A stretch of DNA of 64,000 bases, taken from NCBI GenBank assembly GCA_963693365.1, contig CAVNZM010000004.1, positions 12,214,001 to 12,278,000 of the forward strand. Reading direction: 5' to 3'. A program made the translations under genes and the position numbers. This DNA comes from Amoebidium appalachense. Taxonomy: Eukaryota; Ichthyosporea. Below the pieces are notes generated by a model, which did not search any database, was not told the origin of the DNA, and saw only the letters and a list, made by a program, of their open reading frames with translations. Below, in pieces: positions 1 to 12,090 of the stretch. Within the stretch, counting starts at the first letter, position 1, and each line of letters starts with the position of its first letter.

Positions 1-434
1 ATGCCCCAGCCCCCCCCCCCTCTCCCCCCACCCCCGCCGCCCCAACCCTTGCTTGCATATCGACCCAACATGACGACAGTACACGGCAATAACCACTCAC
101 CTGCAGGCCCATATACAAGCAGGAATAGGATATCAGTCGCTCGGTGTGGGGAAGCCAGGAGATGCACCAATCACCGAAGCGGTTGAGAAATAGCCGACAC
201 ATAGACTCGTGCCAGGCAAGCGGGTTTAGCACAAGCAGAAATGAACTCCTGCATAAGCAGTCAGCAAATAATTGGCTTAACAGCCTATGCCAGCATAGGT
301 AAGATTGACGATGGAAAAGTCTGTACACACGGTCTAATAATAGACACTAGAAAACACAGAGGGTTTTCGCAGCACCCAGCTCTATGAATAAAACTGCAAC
401 TGTAAAGACATTACTGGCTCACGGTGCCACAGTA

Positions 435-725
435 TTACCGGTTGTTGTCTTCACTGGAAGTCCTGAAAGTCCTGGCCGTCCCCACCCATTGACCAGGAGC
501 AGCACCCTCCATGTTTTTGGAACATGCAACCTTGCTTGGAGACATTTTGTTGCCTTCAACAGCCGGAGATGAAGCTCCACTTCCCTTCTGGGCCGCTCTA
601 GAAACCTTGACTTCCTCTGGGTCTCTTGGCTGAGCAGATCTTGAACGGTGTCTTATCCGTTTGTCCGAGCTGTCATTTTTGTTGGCATCCTCTCTCGATG
701 TTTCCTGCATCATGCATCCACTCAT
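435..725 (-). CDS. small hydrophilic ORF, possible gene or terminal exon
   Basis: An ATG-started frame of 96 codons ends in TAA. It encodes a Ser-, Lys-, Arg- and Glu-rich polar protein without recognisable domains, signal peptide or membrane segment. Unlike most open frames in this window it is not made of simple repeats, and its codon use is mixed. I recognise no family. It could be a short gene, the last exon of a gene, or chance. No convincing splice acceptor is seen just upstream of the ATG, and no poly(A) signal was found downstream on this strand. Confidence 0.3.
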   Translation of the reverse strand: MSGCMMQETSREDANKNDSSDKRIRHRSRSAQPRDPEEVKVSRAAQKGSGASSPAVEGNKMSPSKVACSKNMEGAAPGQWVGTARTFRTSSEDNNR

Positions 726-3460
726 GTCATTCAGATCTTAAATAGCTTCAACCAGTGTTCTTCGTAAGTCTGTGCCTATGATCGTTTAAGGATTGAACTG
801 TCAGCAACGAACGGCCAGCACGCTTCCTGGGAACGCTGTACGGCCCTTGCCAAAATCCTATCTAAAGATGGTACGTCGTGTTACTCTAACTAGAAACCTT
901 GAGGCTCATTCTTGGAGTACAGAAGTGAAACAAGGGCGTCTACAGCGTATTATTTAATGCCAGCCCCTCGAGTATATTTTATTGTAAACGCTTTAAGAGG
1001 CTCACTTATACATACAGCCCCGGACACATATGTGCATGTTCCCTAGTTCAAGGTTGGGTTGTGTAGTTCGAGAGCTCGAGTCGACGTCGAAATGGAAAAG
1101 TTGAAAATCTGGCGCCAGAGTTTAGGCCAGTCAAAACATTTGCGAAATGGGTCCCACAATCAAAGTCAAATTTGACTTTGGGCCGGTTCACCGGCTCAGA
1201 ACTTGTGGCCCTTTGGTAATATCCTTCTCAAGCAGTTCTTGAGAGCGTGATGAACGGAGGTGACGCCCGCGTGGTGCGACAGTGTCAGCCTAATGACACC
1301 CTTCCTTCTGATCCCCTCCCCCAACCCCCCCACTTCAGTGCAGTCAACCACCCTCTTGCATGTGTATAATACAGTGGCTTAGTCGATTGGGATCAACCGG
1401 ATACGGTACACCAATGCGCCGCATGTGCTTGTATTCTCCACCAATCCCCCCGGGCCCGGCCAGGACTCGCGTTACCTTACCCTGTGGGCATGCGGTGTCC
1501 ATCGTCATGTATATTCGATGTCGTTTTTTTTTTTTTGCTACTGGGGGCCCTAAGTTGGGTTGCCTGCACTGGCATGTAGTCTCCAAGGCTTTGTACCCGC
1601 TGGCTTACGTAAGGGGCCAAGGCCTACAACGGCTGGCTTCCACCAGGTGGCGCCGGCATCATCATCATGGGCCAGTGCCGGGCCGCACTGTGGCCACGGA
1701 TGATGGCCCGACTAAATATATGGCAATGTAGCAATGTACGGGAGCAAGTCAATTGAAGGCGCCTCGATCGAGCTCACATCACCGTCCGTGAAGCCTTAGC
1801 ATGCATGTGTCACATGCACGGCAGCCTTTCATGGCTGCAAGGCCTATGTGAACTTTACTGTGTAGCTTGGCCATGGGCATCATTCATGATCGATGGGGCA
1901 CGTACGGCTCATGCTGCCAGTCTGCCGCAGGCATGCCAAGTTGTATGTCGCGGCAGTCGCGGGCCCGCGGCACGGCCAACCTCAGAAGTTGCCAGGCAAG
2001 GACAGGTTGGGCACGTGAGCCCCGCATCACCTCACTAATTACTTAGTTAGGTCCACGTCTGAATGTAGGCGGACAATTTGAGATAGACAAACCCTGTTTA
2101 TAGTTGAACAATCCTTTTTCTTTTTTCTTTTTTTTTCTTTTTTTTTTTTTTCCCCTTTGATTTACTGAGCATAACACGTCACGGCCCACCTTTGAGCTTG
2201 AAATATGTACGGCCACCGAACTGTTACATGGTATGTGGGGAGGATTTAACTTAGTCATGATCACGAAGCAGTTCGTTGACTTCTCCACTATATCTAGCGA
2301 TAATAATATACTTATCCCTTTGCTTTTTTGCTTACCATATAAAAATTATCAAATTATTATCTGTTTAACAAAAAATTTATCTGGTCAGTTCACCCCCCCA
2401 ACGAGTTACTTGCATTTGCATCTGCCACTCGAATGTGCCAGACTGGTTCGGAAGGATCAAGCTAAAAACGGACCCATGGCGATGCTCACATTTTGATACC
2501 CGGATCGGAAATTTCGAAAGCACTGTCGCATTCGAAGTCATTCGAGTCGCTGTCGATGGATCTAAGCAGAACAACCATTTGGTAGAACCTATGTAATAAA
2601 GAACAGCTCACTATTGATACAAAGACAGAGATTGATCTATGCTAAGGCAGGGTATCCTTAGATATATGTGGCTCGTGAGATCGGAATTCGAACACTCAGC
2701 ACGCGTGCACCCCCCAATCAGTTAGTGACAGAGCGATCCTGAGGTGTGCGAATGCAAAACGAAAACATCAAAGTGTACATCAGCACAAAAAAAATAAAGT
2801 TTAGAAGCATTGCACAAATAATTGGTGCCAATACGATGGGGAAAGATGTAACATTTTTATTTTCTTTCAATTGGTGAGAAAATCCATCATTTTGGAAAGT
2901 ACTACTTTGCCCGCAAAAAAAGGTACCACCCAACTTGGTTTCCCCCGTGTGCACCAAATCGCTTGCGTGTGACCTCTGATTGGTGAGCAGCCTTGTTTGC
3001 CTCGCTCTTCCCTTGGGCCCAATCAGCATGTCCAACGAAATTGAAATAAGCCAATGAAAAGCAACGGCTTTAGGAAAAGAGTCGATCCCAATCGCGTCAA
3101 AGCTTCCTTCATGAGGGCCAAAAAGTCCACGTTTTGCTGAGTTTGTGTTTTTGAAGCTGCATTCATTCAGTGGTTTCAACTTGAACAGACCGATACTTTC
3201 CTGTCATATGTCTTTTGCTTAAGAAGTGTATTTTGAGATTCTCGAGCTACATGGATGGTTGCTAGTAATCAACAGATCACAGCTCTACGAATCTTGTAGC
3301 ACACACAGGACGTTACACATAGCATTTCGATGCTCTCTTACAAAGTTCCGACTCGGTCGTGCCTTTTCGCACCCGGCTTACGTTTGCTGTCGATTTCGTA
3401 CGTTCGAAGCTGGATGAGGCATAGAGTATTGCGCTCGCTACACCTTTATTATACCTTTTT
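726..3460. other. no supported gene
   Basis: Mixed-composition sequence with short A/T and T runs (about 1517-1530 and 2118-2150). Short frames occur on both strands, including a 153-codon minus-strand frame at 2718-3179, but none shows a domain, a spliced continuation or convincing composition. It may include upstream exons or the promoter of the gene that starts near 3574. Confidence 0.4.
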
Positions 3461-3573
3461 TAGCTGTTGGCCATGTGTCTGCCCGTTGTAAGGCAGAGAG
3501 CTCGTTGCCTACCGCTACCACGGAGAACTTTTACGTAGAAAACTGGCCAGGGCAGTCTCAGCACAGCACCAGC

Positions 3574-6295
3574 ATGAGCGATGGTGTGCCCTGGTTGAAA
3601 GATGGACAAGTAAGGCAAAGAGATTCGGGCCAGGGTGATTATTGGCCTGCCCAATCACTCTGGCTTGGTGCTGTTTCTAACGACCCTTCTGTACAATTAG
3701 AAGATAGCGAAACTACGTTTCAATCGGACGAATACCAAGCAGCCCTTGGGCTTTTTGCTCAGAGCTCGCTTCTAGCAGAGGCCCAGCGGAAAAATTCCTT
3801 TGCAGAGCAATTTATAACTCAAGAGGGTGGCGAACTTTCTGTTGAAAACTTCCAACAATTTGATTCGCAAGCCTTCCCGCTTAGTGGCCTTGCTCAGCGC
3901 GTAAACAATTCTTTTACCGATGCTAGGCACGTTCAGAGAAATTTCACCGATCAATTGGATAGTGAGACTGAACGTGCTTTAGAGCAAAACTTGGTGATAA
4001 AGCAAGAGGCAGCATCGGACGGGTGCCACCCGGTTGAAAAACAAAAACCCGGGAAAAACACAAACAGCGCTTCAGCAGTCCAACGGCGGTCGCTTGCGAG
4101 CACACAAGGAAGTGTGAAGGACGAAAATCATGGCGAGTCTTTGGCGTGTGATGATTGCCACGGCCAGCTATACCAGAAACGGGATGAATTCTTCCTTCTT
4201 ACGAAAATGTCGCGTTCTACCCCGGTGAGTTTCTGTTTTTAAATTATTGCACCCACTTTAGTCACCAGATTGGCTTCGGTAAAGCAACTTGTGTGCTTGC
4301 TCGAAAATCTCAGAGCTGTGCGTTTTGGTTTTGCATCAGGTGATGTGGCATGAGGTGTTCTTGTAGACTTTGCAGATCTCTTGTGAACTTAGAAGTACAA
4401 GACTTGAGGTTACATTTTTCCTTGCCTTTGGTCTTTTTGGGGGGAAAAGCCCAATGGATGGAAGGGAAAAAGTGGGTGAGGGACGGTGGGAGGGTTCTGG
4501 TATGGGTGGGCAAAAAAGAAAAAAAGAAGAAACGGGACCTGAAAGGTGGCAAATAGGCCAAGCTTTCGTTAGGAGCGTGAATATGTTGGTGCTGGTTGGG
4601 CTTCTTTCTAGTGTGTATTCTACTGAGTCGTGTTGCTGACACACCGACGTAGCACACACCAGCTTTACTAATGCTCTTCTTTTTTTCTTCTTTCTTTCTT
4701 TCCTTTTTTTTTTTTTTTTTTTTGTGATCTAACAGGGTGACGAGAAAATGGACCTCAAGAAACAGAATACCTTTCTGTTGGACGTGCTCTTTGACCACGG
4801 AGGCGACTGCGCATACCACGTCGAGTGCATACTGAAAACCTTTCGGATATCCAAGGGAAGGTTACGCCGCCTGCGCGAGAAGAAACGAAAACTGCTTCGG
4901 GGGGAACCTTTGCAGCATGGCCTTACTGGTCGGGCGTCGAACAACCGAAAACGGCCCGAAACGTTGCAGCAGTTTTTGGACTTTGTGGTTCAGTGTCGTG
5001 AGGCTAAAATGATCGATCCCCGCGGTGGTACGGTGTACGGTTTGAAGGCCGGCTTTCGGTGTATACAGGGGGACTCTGCTGCCTCTCTCCGGGTGCAGTT
5101 CAATCTACACCAGCAGCGCCTATCGACGGCAGAACATCCGAGGGAGACCATTAGCAGCGGCACGGCTCAGGCCTGGTTCAAGCGCCACTGCATGGATACT
5201 CTTCCCCCCGGGTTATCACAGTCTCTGAATTCGACGGCCTCTGATGCCGAGAGTGCACCGATAAACACAACGAGCACGGGGACGGGGTCGGGAGAAACCG
5301 GGTCCTGCAGTGGTGGGTCACCGGGCAGCTCTACACCGTCGGGGTCTAGTAATGGGGCCTTCATGCTTGTTACAAAACAGGCGGCAACTGGCGCGAGAAC
5401 AGTGGCGCTGGGAGACACGAACGGCGCGGCGGTTAGAAAACGCACACGGAGTTTGGAATTGGATTCCGAGGAGGATTCGGACCACAATGGTGACACAACG
5501 GATGAAGCCGAGATAGCAATGGCTTTTGGAGGCCGAAATGTTGGCCAGTTGGTGATTTCACCACAAGTGGCCGGGCCACGGGGGATCGATATACACGACC
5601 ATGGTTCCTTGAATGACATCAAACGGCGGCGGAAAAATTCGCTCCCAGAGCAGCGGCTTGCTGCCTTCGAGGATAGTGCGGCGAATCGTAATCGGCCGGC
5701 AGCGGGCACAAACACGGATAAGGGTAGATCGGGTATGTTTGAACGCAAGCCGTCTTACGGGCGGCGCCAAAGTACCCCAGCCCTGCCACAGTCCTCGGCC
5801 AATTGGAATGTACCCCAAGTGGAGGCGGGGGTCAATCCTCCATATACGAACATGGCCATGTTCAATGGGTCCATGGCTACGAGACCTACACAGCACGATG
5901 GTCAGCAGAGAGTTGACGAATCAACTTTCTTTGCGTCGGCGGGTTCGTTGGAGTTGCTCACGGGAGGGCACGTAGGGTTTAATCTGGATGCAGGTTCCAA
6001 CCCGCTAGGGACCATGCACATTGGGCCCTCTGGCAGCAGCATGAGCGACGGGGAGATGAACATGATTGCGTCGCTTCTCTCCAACCTGGACAGGCGACAA
6101 TCGGAGTCTCGGTCGGTGATGATGCCCGTGGGCAATGACGTGGGCATGGGTTCTGGGTATCGAAACATGCAGGGTGGGAATAACACGGGTATGTATTCTG
6201 CGTCTGATTTAGTCGATGTCAATGGTATGCTTGTGGATCTGGAGTTTTCGGGTATGGGCTCAAGTGATGGCATAATGGAGCCATCTTTAGACTAG
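3574..6295 (+). CDS. two-exon gene, 736-residue protein with Cys/His-rich and basic region, function unknown
   Basis: Exon 1 runs from ATG 3574 to 4224 and is followed by donor GTGAGT. Exon 2 runs from 4736, after a long T-tract and AACAG, to TAG at 6293-6295. The junction is phase 0 and both exons stay open without repeats. The N-terminal 190 residues are acidic and Gln/Ser-rich. A CxxC (CDDC) precedes the junction. Just after it comes a Cys/His cluster (CAYHVEC) and a very basic helix-like stretch (RLRRLREKKRKLLR), then HGLTGRASNN. The remaining 350 residues are Ser/Gly/Met-rich and probably disordered, with KRRRKN as a possible nuclear signal. The HGL-x-GR-x-SNN pattern recalls an uncharacterised module seen in animal and protist proteins that may derive from transposases; this is from memory. 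A nuclear DNA-binding role is inference. The frame stays open upstream to a TTTTTTAG near 3463, so an earlier 5' exon is possible. Confidence 0.7.
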
Positions 6296-6386
6296 TTTGC
6301 TGTCGGCGTAGTTCAACACCGTATCGTCAAGTATGGATGTGTAAAAGGAGTTCTGGTAGGCAAGGGCTTTTTCCCTGGGGGAGAGG

Positions 6387-6461
<75 letters not shown>

Positions 6462-7977
6462 GGTTTCATAAAGCAGGCCACCTTGGTTAATTGTCTTGTT
6501 GTGGGTGATAGGAGGTAGGAGGTTTTTAAAGCATTCTCGCTTCTAGTAATTGGGACTCCCTCTTCACTTCGCAAACAGAACTAGCAAGAAGAAATCCGGT
6601 GGCCCACTATTGTATATATATTTATATGTAATATCCTCTAGATATCGTTTATGAAACTCACACGGTTTTTTTTTACCTATCATGATGTAATGGGATTTAC
6701 GTCGTGCAGACAACTTTTTCATAGACGGATGCATGCACAGGGTTGTCATGCAAGTTTGTTGTATGAATTTTTCGAACGTCGATCACAGCACCCTGTATTC
6801 CAGATTTTTGAAGGGTGCTTTGGTCTCTACTTCAGCCTAATCTGAATTTTGGTGCCTGAGATCTTATGATTGCGAGCACCTAGGTGTGCACGTTTCCCAA
6901 CATTCACAGGCTGCTCGTGCAGCATTCGTTTTCCGAATTACACAAACTGTGGTTATGAGTCCCTTTTCCATGATGTATTGGATGTGTGGATCCCTTGCGC
7001 ATGCCCAGCCAAGACTTTTACGTTTACAGCGACAGGTGGCGCAGGGACCCTGCTATTAGTGAGAAATTGTTCCTGGTGCACGTGTGGGTAAGGCTTTTTT
7101 AGTCCGTCAAACATGGCTCTTGGGAGAAAACTAAGGCAGTTAGCCAAAAGTTTCAGGGTGACTTTGCTCTGTTACGTCATCCAAACGTTCTTTTCTCTAC
7201 ATCTTGATGCCAGAAAGCCCGAGCTTCGTAATCATTTTTAGACATACACTGGATGATTGGCCAAGCCATGAGAAGGAAGCTTTAGGTTTTGCGACAGCCC
7301 TTTAGATCATACAATTTAGGTAACTGTTTTTTGCTTCATACGCCCCAGGCACAGTGTACGTTTGGTTTTCATCTGTTCCACCTTCTGTCCAGCTCTCTGT
7401 TTGGACCGGAGTTCCACAAGGGAGCTGCTATATATCATAACTGTCCACACAGCATCAGCAAGCTTAACAGCATTGAAGATCATGGCTCCGAAAGATGGTA
7501 CAGTGTTTCCCTTTATCGTCTTCTCCCATCCCTTTACACACACCCGGGATCCTTTATGCGCACGCACACTAATCCTCAATTACTCCCCTTTATTTTGGTC
7601 CTGAATCCCTATGGTGCTGGTGTAACCAATACTACAGTTAGCCGGGCCTTTTTTTGTTTGATGGTATCACACCAGCCTCTCTTTCAAACGCTTTAATCGT
7701 GCCTAATTTGCTCCGGCTTCCGCACACCGGATGCTCATGTACAGTAGGTTTCAAGTCTCAAGATCCAACACTTTATTAGAGTTCATGTTAGTCAACACTC
7801 TACCGTTGCTTTTTCTAACTCTATTCACGAATGGTGGAGTGTTTGTTTGTTTTTGAAATAGGTGTTTGGAATACGAGAATCGACGCACAAAGGGAGGAGT
7901 GTGGGTTAAGCAAAATGGAGGGGGAGCCTCGTTTGAAGGTGCCCGAGTGAGGTGTTAACGGGGAAAGATCTTGCAGC

Positions 7978-8017
<40 letters not shown>

Positions 8018-8117
8018 AGGTAGTAAAAGGGGGGGGGGGGGGGGTTTGGGGAGGGGGGGGGGGTGGGGTTTGAGGGAGCCCAAGTGAGGATTTTCGGTCA
8101 AAGATCTTGCAGCCAGC

Positions 8118-8158
<41 letters not shown>

Positions 8159-8242
8159 TACCTCCCCCTTGTCACTTCCTCCCACTGACGGATAATTCTC
8201 ATAGAAAACAAGCACGTTCCACGCACCTGCAAAGGGCCGCAG
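6296..8242. other. spacer with possible upstream exons, no firm gene
   Basis: Beyond the poly(G) run the sequence is mixed. Long G runs lie at 7981-8016, 8030-8044 and 8121-8153. An ATG at 7482 opens a 40-codon frame starting MAPKDG, which could be a first exon of the gene at 8243-11441, but its splice phase does not fit the exon at 8243. No other gene signal was seen. Confidence 0.35.
6390..6460. repeat. poly(G) run, 71 bp
   Basis: An uninterrupted run of G lies just downstream of the preceding stop codon, in the probable 3' untranslated or spacer region. Its exact length in the source genome is uncertain, because homopolymers of this size are prone to sequencing and assembly error. Confidence 0.9.
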
Positions 8243-8901
8243 GCTGTTTCCTTGCTGTTGCCGATGAGAGGTCGAGTGACCTACGTACCTGTGATAGAGT
8301 TTCCACACTGGGGAGGGACGGTAGTTTTCGAAGCTCGTGGAAAGTCGATGCAGGTTTACGTGTGTGATGAGTCGGAATACAAGGAAGCAAGGGGACCCAC
8401 GGATGCACCGGGAAATGGTTATGGGTTTTTTCTGGACGGAGAGAGTTCGACACATAGCACGAGCATACGAAGATCTGGTGAGAGCAGAAAATATGTAAGT
8501 GGGACCACGTGTAATGTGTTGGCGTGTGTGGGGTGGTGCAGTGTTTTGCTAAGAGCGTTTGTGGGGTTTGAGAAGCATCACTAATTGGGTATTGAATGTG
8601 GTTATATTTGAAGAGGGTGAGAGGGTTGGTGGAAGTGACTGAAGGTGTGGTAAATGTTGGGGGGCCCCGGGGGGGGGGGGGGGGGGGGGGGGGGAGCGGA
8701 GACATCCCAAATAGATGTGGGGATATAAGCAGTGAGGGAAAGGGAAGAGCGTAATGGAACGACAGTTTCTTTCTTTCTTTTCTTTTCGTTTTCTTTTCCG
8801 TGTTCTTATGTTTGTTGATGTCTTTGTTGTGGCCTATGTGTGTGTAGTGGTGGCGCTTTTTCTAAATTGCCGTATTTATCTATTTAGTAATACTGTTGTC
8901 A

Positions 8902-8982
<81 letters not shown>

Positions 8983-9170
8983 TGGTGGGTGGAAGGAGGG
9001 GGGAGAGGGGGGGGGGAGGGGGGGGAGGGGGGGGGCGGGGGTCCACAGTTGTGATCCTTGGCTCAACTAGGCACGTCGCACATTGGCAATTTTCCGCTGT
9101 GTTGTTCTCCCTCTGTCCCCATTTTTCTTTTTTCTCTGCCTCTGCCTATTTTTCTTTCCCCCCCCCCCCC

Positions 9171-9202
<32 letters not shown>

Positions 9203-9842
9203 TTGGAACAAGTTGTTGCTTTTCTTTTCTTTTTCCCCCTTTTTTTTTGTTTGGGGGAGGGGGGATTCTCGATATTCGGTATCAATGTGTGAATGTTTCT
9301 TGTGTTCATTTTCAGATTTGTGGTGATAATGTGTTTTTTTTTTTTTGTTTGTTTGTTTGTGTGTTTGTGTGTATGTTTTTTTCCCCCCCTTTTGCCTGTT
9401 TCTTCCTTTCCTTTCTTCTTCTTCTTTGTTTTTGATCCTTTTTTAGCGGTAGCAAGAGGATAGGGGTTGGGTTTTCTTATGCTGTGGAAGGCAAAAGGGC
9501 AAATATTCAACAAATCAGAACAGAAAATAGTATGATTGCTAGTAGATGCCGGGAAACTAGATGAATGGTGCAGAAGTGGAATGATTGGGGTGGATGGATG
9601 GAAGACATGTGCGGGCGGGGATGGAAAATTTGGTGCTTTTTTTTTTGGGGGGGGGGGGGGAGGGGGAGGAGGAGGAGGAGAGGGGCCGGGGGGGGGGGGG
9701 GGGGGGGGGGGGATAAGGGGTCGAGAGAGGGAGGGGATTGTTACAGCGTGCATTTATTACGAATTGATAATCGTGGTGTTAAAAATGGGGATAGGTGTGG
9801 GGACGGTGGTGGGGTGTGTGTGAGTCCACCCGGGGGTGGGGT

Positions 9843-9902
<60 letters not shown>

Positions 9903-10088
9903 AAGGGAAGTAGGTAGGTAGGTAGGTAGGTAGGTAAGACTAGTAGAATGGCTGAATGTATATGTGAAACCACAAGGTTTAGTTGAACAGGTGCAGTTAC
10001 AGGCTGTGGCTTGACCTAGAAGACGTTTGATTGAAACCATATGTCGGGCTGGGAAGGGGAAGGGGGTGGTTTTTTTTTGGTTTTTTTT

Positions 10089-10119
<31 letters not shown>

Positions 10120-10757
10120 GGGGGAGGGGGGGGGGGGGGGGGGCTTGTCGTCGGACAAGCGGGGACGGTGTGTGAAACTCCAAGCATGCATGTGTGCTAC
10201 TTGAATTTGGTATGTATGGTGTTGTTGCTTTTCTTCCTTTGCTCCGTCACCTGCTTTCTGCTTTCTAACCCTACTCTGCCTTTACCCCTTCCTCACTGGA
10301 TCCTAACCTTTGTGTTGATGACATCTGTATGTATTCCGTTGTGGGCCTTGTAGCCTTTCCCCCTTCGTTGCTGTTTCCTCGTTTGTCCAACTTTCCCCCA
10401 TATCTCTTCTTCTTCTTCTTCTTCTTCTTCTCTTCTAATTTCGGTGTGTGCTCACACATTGGTGTTCCCATCACGGTGATGATAGCATTGTAGCGCAACT
10501 GCACCATGGGGATGGGCCACCCATGCCCCTCAGTGATTCACACTTCACTGGCTATGGGCCAGTTTTAACCCTGCCACCGGTTGGCTGGCAGCAGGCACAG
10601 GCCACTTGCCACGTAAGTCCATCCCCCCCCCCCCCCCCCCCCCCCCCCCCCACAAACAACAAAACAACCCCCACACCCCCTCACCCCGGATGGGCTGCGC
10701 TTGTGCTGCATATCGTTATGTTTTTTGTGCAAAGTTGCAGTGTGTTGTCCATGGTGA

Positions 10758-10829
<72 letters not shown>

Positions 10830-11003
10830 GCACGCACGCACGCACATGCACACACACACAGCCACATCCACCACCATATCACCATGAGCGCATGCACTCA
10901 AAGAAAGAAACATAGAGAGCTCTAGCTAGAGGAAAGAACCGGGCCTGGTAGGGCCGGAGGCTAAGGCAGGTGGCAGATAGGGTGTGTTTGGTTGTTGTTG
11001 TTG

Positions 11004-11052
<49 letters not shown>

Positions 11053-11166
11053 GGAGGGGGGACATTCATGTCCATGCACACACCACATTTCCACCTGCCG
11101 ACCTTCTTAATCACCTCGTGTGCCAGCCTCAGTCTGTTAGTGGATTTGTTTGGAGGGGATGGGGGG

Positions 11167-11205
<39 letters not shown>

Positions 11206-11441
11206 ATGTATGTGTGTTGGATAACGTGGGGGCAGCAGAGGAAAGGCGGAGGAAGAGGGAGGGGGGGGGTGGGGGGGGGATAGTCTTAGAATTTGTTCTA
11301 GAATTTGTCAGGTGTGCTCTAGAGCCATGTCAAAATTGCGTGCGTACATGTGCTTTTGTTTTTTGTTACTGCTCTTTTCAGGTAGGAGGCTTGCCTATTC
11401 CTATCACCAACTACCAATTTGCTCATCTTTCCGTCGAATAA
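8243..11441 (+). CDS. unidentified spliced gene, incomplete exon model
   Basis: Three exon-like blocks lie on the plus strand. Block 1, 8243-8494, is phase 0 on both sides, follows CCGCAG and ends at GTAAGT. It encodes 84 residues including GTVVFEARGKSMQVYV and STSIRRSGES. Block 2, about 10488-10612, also ends at a perfect GTAAGT and contains the peptide PLSDSHFTGYGP. Block 3, 11382-11441, follows CTCTTTTCAG and reads GGLPIPITNYQFAHLSVE to TAA, which overlaps an AATAAA signal. Blocks 2 and 3 join in phase. Blocks 1 and 2 do not, so at least one exon is missing from the model, and the start is unknown. The first block loosely recalls beta-sandwich domains of the farnesoic-acid methyltransferase-like type, but this is a weak resemblance and no function is claimed. 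A poly(C) tract follows the block 2 donor directly. Confidence 0.35.
8904..8974. repeat. (TG)n microsatellite
   Basis: About 71 bp of almost perfect TG dinucleotides lie between exon-like blocks of the unidentified plus-strand gene. It is one of more than thirty TG/CA arrays in the window. Confidence 0.95.
9843..9901. repeat. poly(G) run, 59 bp
   Basis: A pure G tract. Shorter G tracts lie at 9644-9712, 10099-10143, 11007-11049 and 11161-11204. Together they make 9.6-11.2 kb the most G-homopolymer-dense spacer in the window. Confidence 0.9.
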
Positions 11442-11643
11442 ATCCAGTCAATTTGCTCACATTCGACCTGTGCAGATTGAGATCCGCCGTCAACCCATAT
11501 AGATATGGGGTTTACGCTGTTTACTCGAGGCAAAGAGAAACCAGTCTCAGGTATGTGGGGGCTTTTGCTCGGAATATCCCCTCAGCGGTATATCATGATC
11601 ACGTTCATAGATGTCGGGTGATGACTATATATCAGGGTTTACT

Positions 11644-11874
11644 CTTTCCCTATGGGTATCTGCTACACTAGCTGGCAATGTGAACACTTTAGACTTTTTG
11701 TTGAATTCTGTTGGTCGTCACATTGAGTATTTATATGATTTTCACACAGTGTTCAGGTATCTCAGTATGCACTTGTTACTGGATAACTCGTGAAGTTTTT
11801 ATTGTCTTCTCAGTATGCCGTGCATACTTGCATATCTTTCCGTCGAATAAATCCAGTCAAAAAAAAAAAAAAAA
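11644..11874 (+). mobile_element. retroposed insert with poly(A) tail inside the left inverted-repeat arm
   Basis: The insert interrupts the left arm relative to the uninterrupted right arm. It ends in AATAAATCCAGTC followed by 16 A, and is flanked on both sides by GGTTTACT (11636-11643 and 11875-11882), as expected for a target-site duplication. Its last 27 transcribed bases are identical to 11425-11451, which spans the stop codon and AATAAA signal of the upstream plus-strand gene. The rest of the insert does not match that gene. It is either a chimeric retrocopy or a SINE-like unit sharing that 3' end. Confidence 0.55.
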
Positions 11875-12004
11875 GGTTTACTTTCTCTACGAGACACCAT
11901 AAAGACTACAAAGAGAAATCAATTAGTTGGGGTTCCCCGTTTTTTTAATATTTTTTTTTAGATTTTTTTTTTAAGGGGCTCCCCTGGGACACTCGGTATC
12001 AGCT

Positions 12005-12082
<78 letters not shown>

Positions 12083-12090
12083 CTCGTGCG

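Noticed and set aside
2690-2720. tRNA on the minus strand suggested by GTTCGAATTCC
   Set aside because: No A-box at the right distance and no stem pairing.
2718-3179. 153-codon minus-strand frame as a membrane protein gene
   Set aside because: One hydrophobic stretch near the end is not enough; there is no family resemblance and no splice or promoter support.
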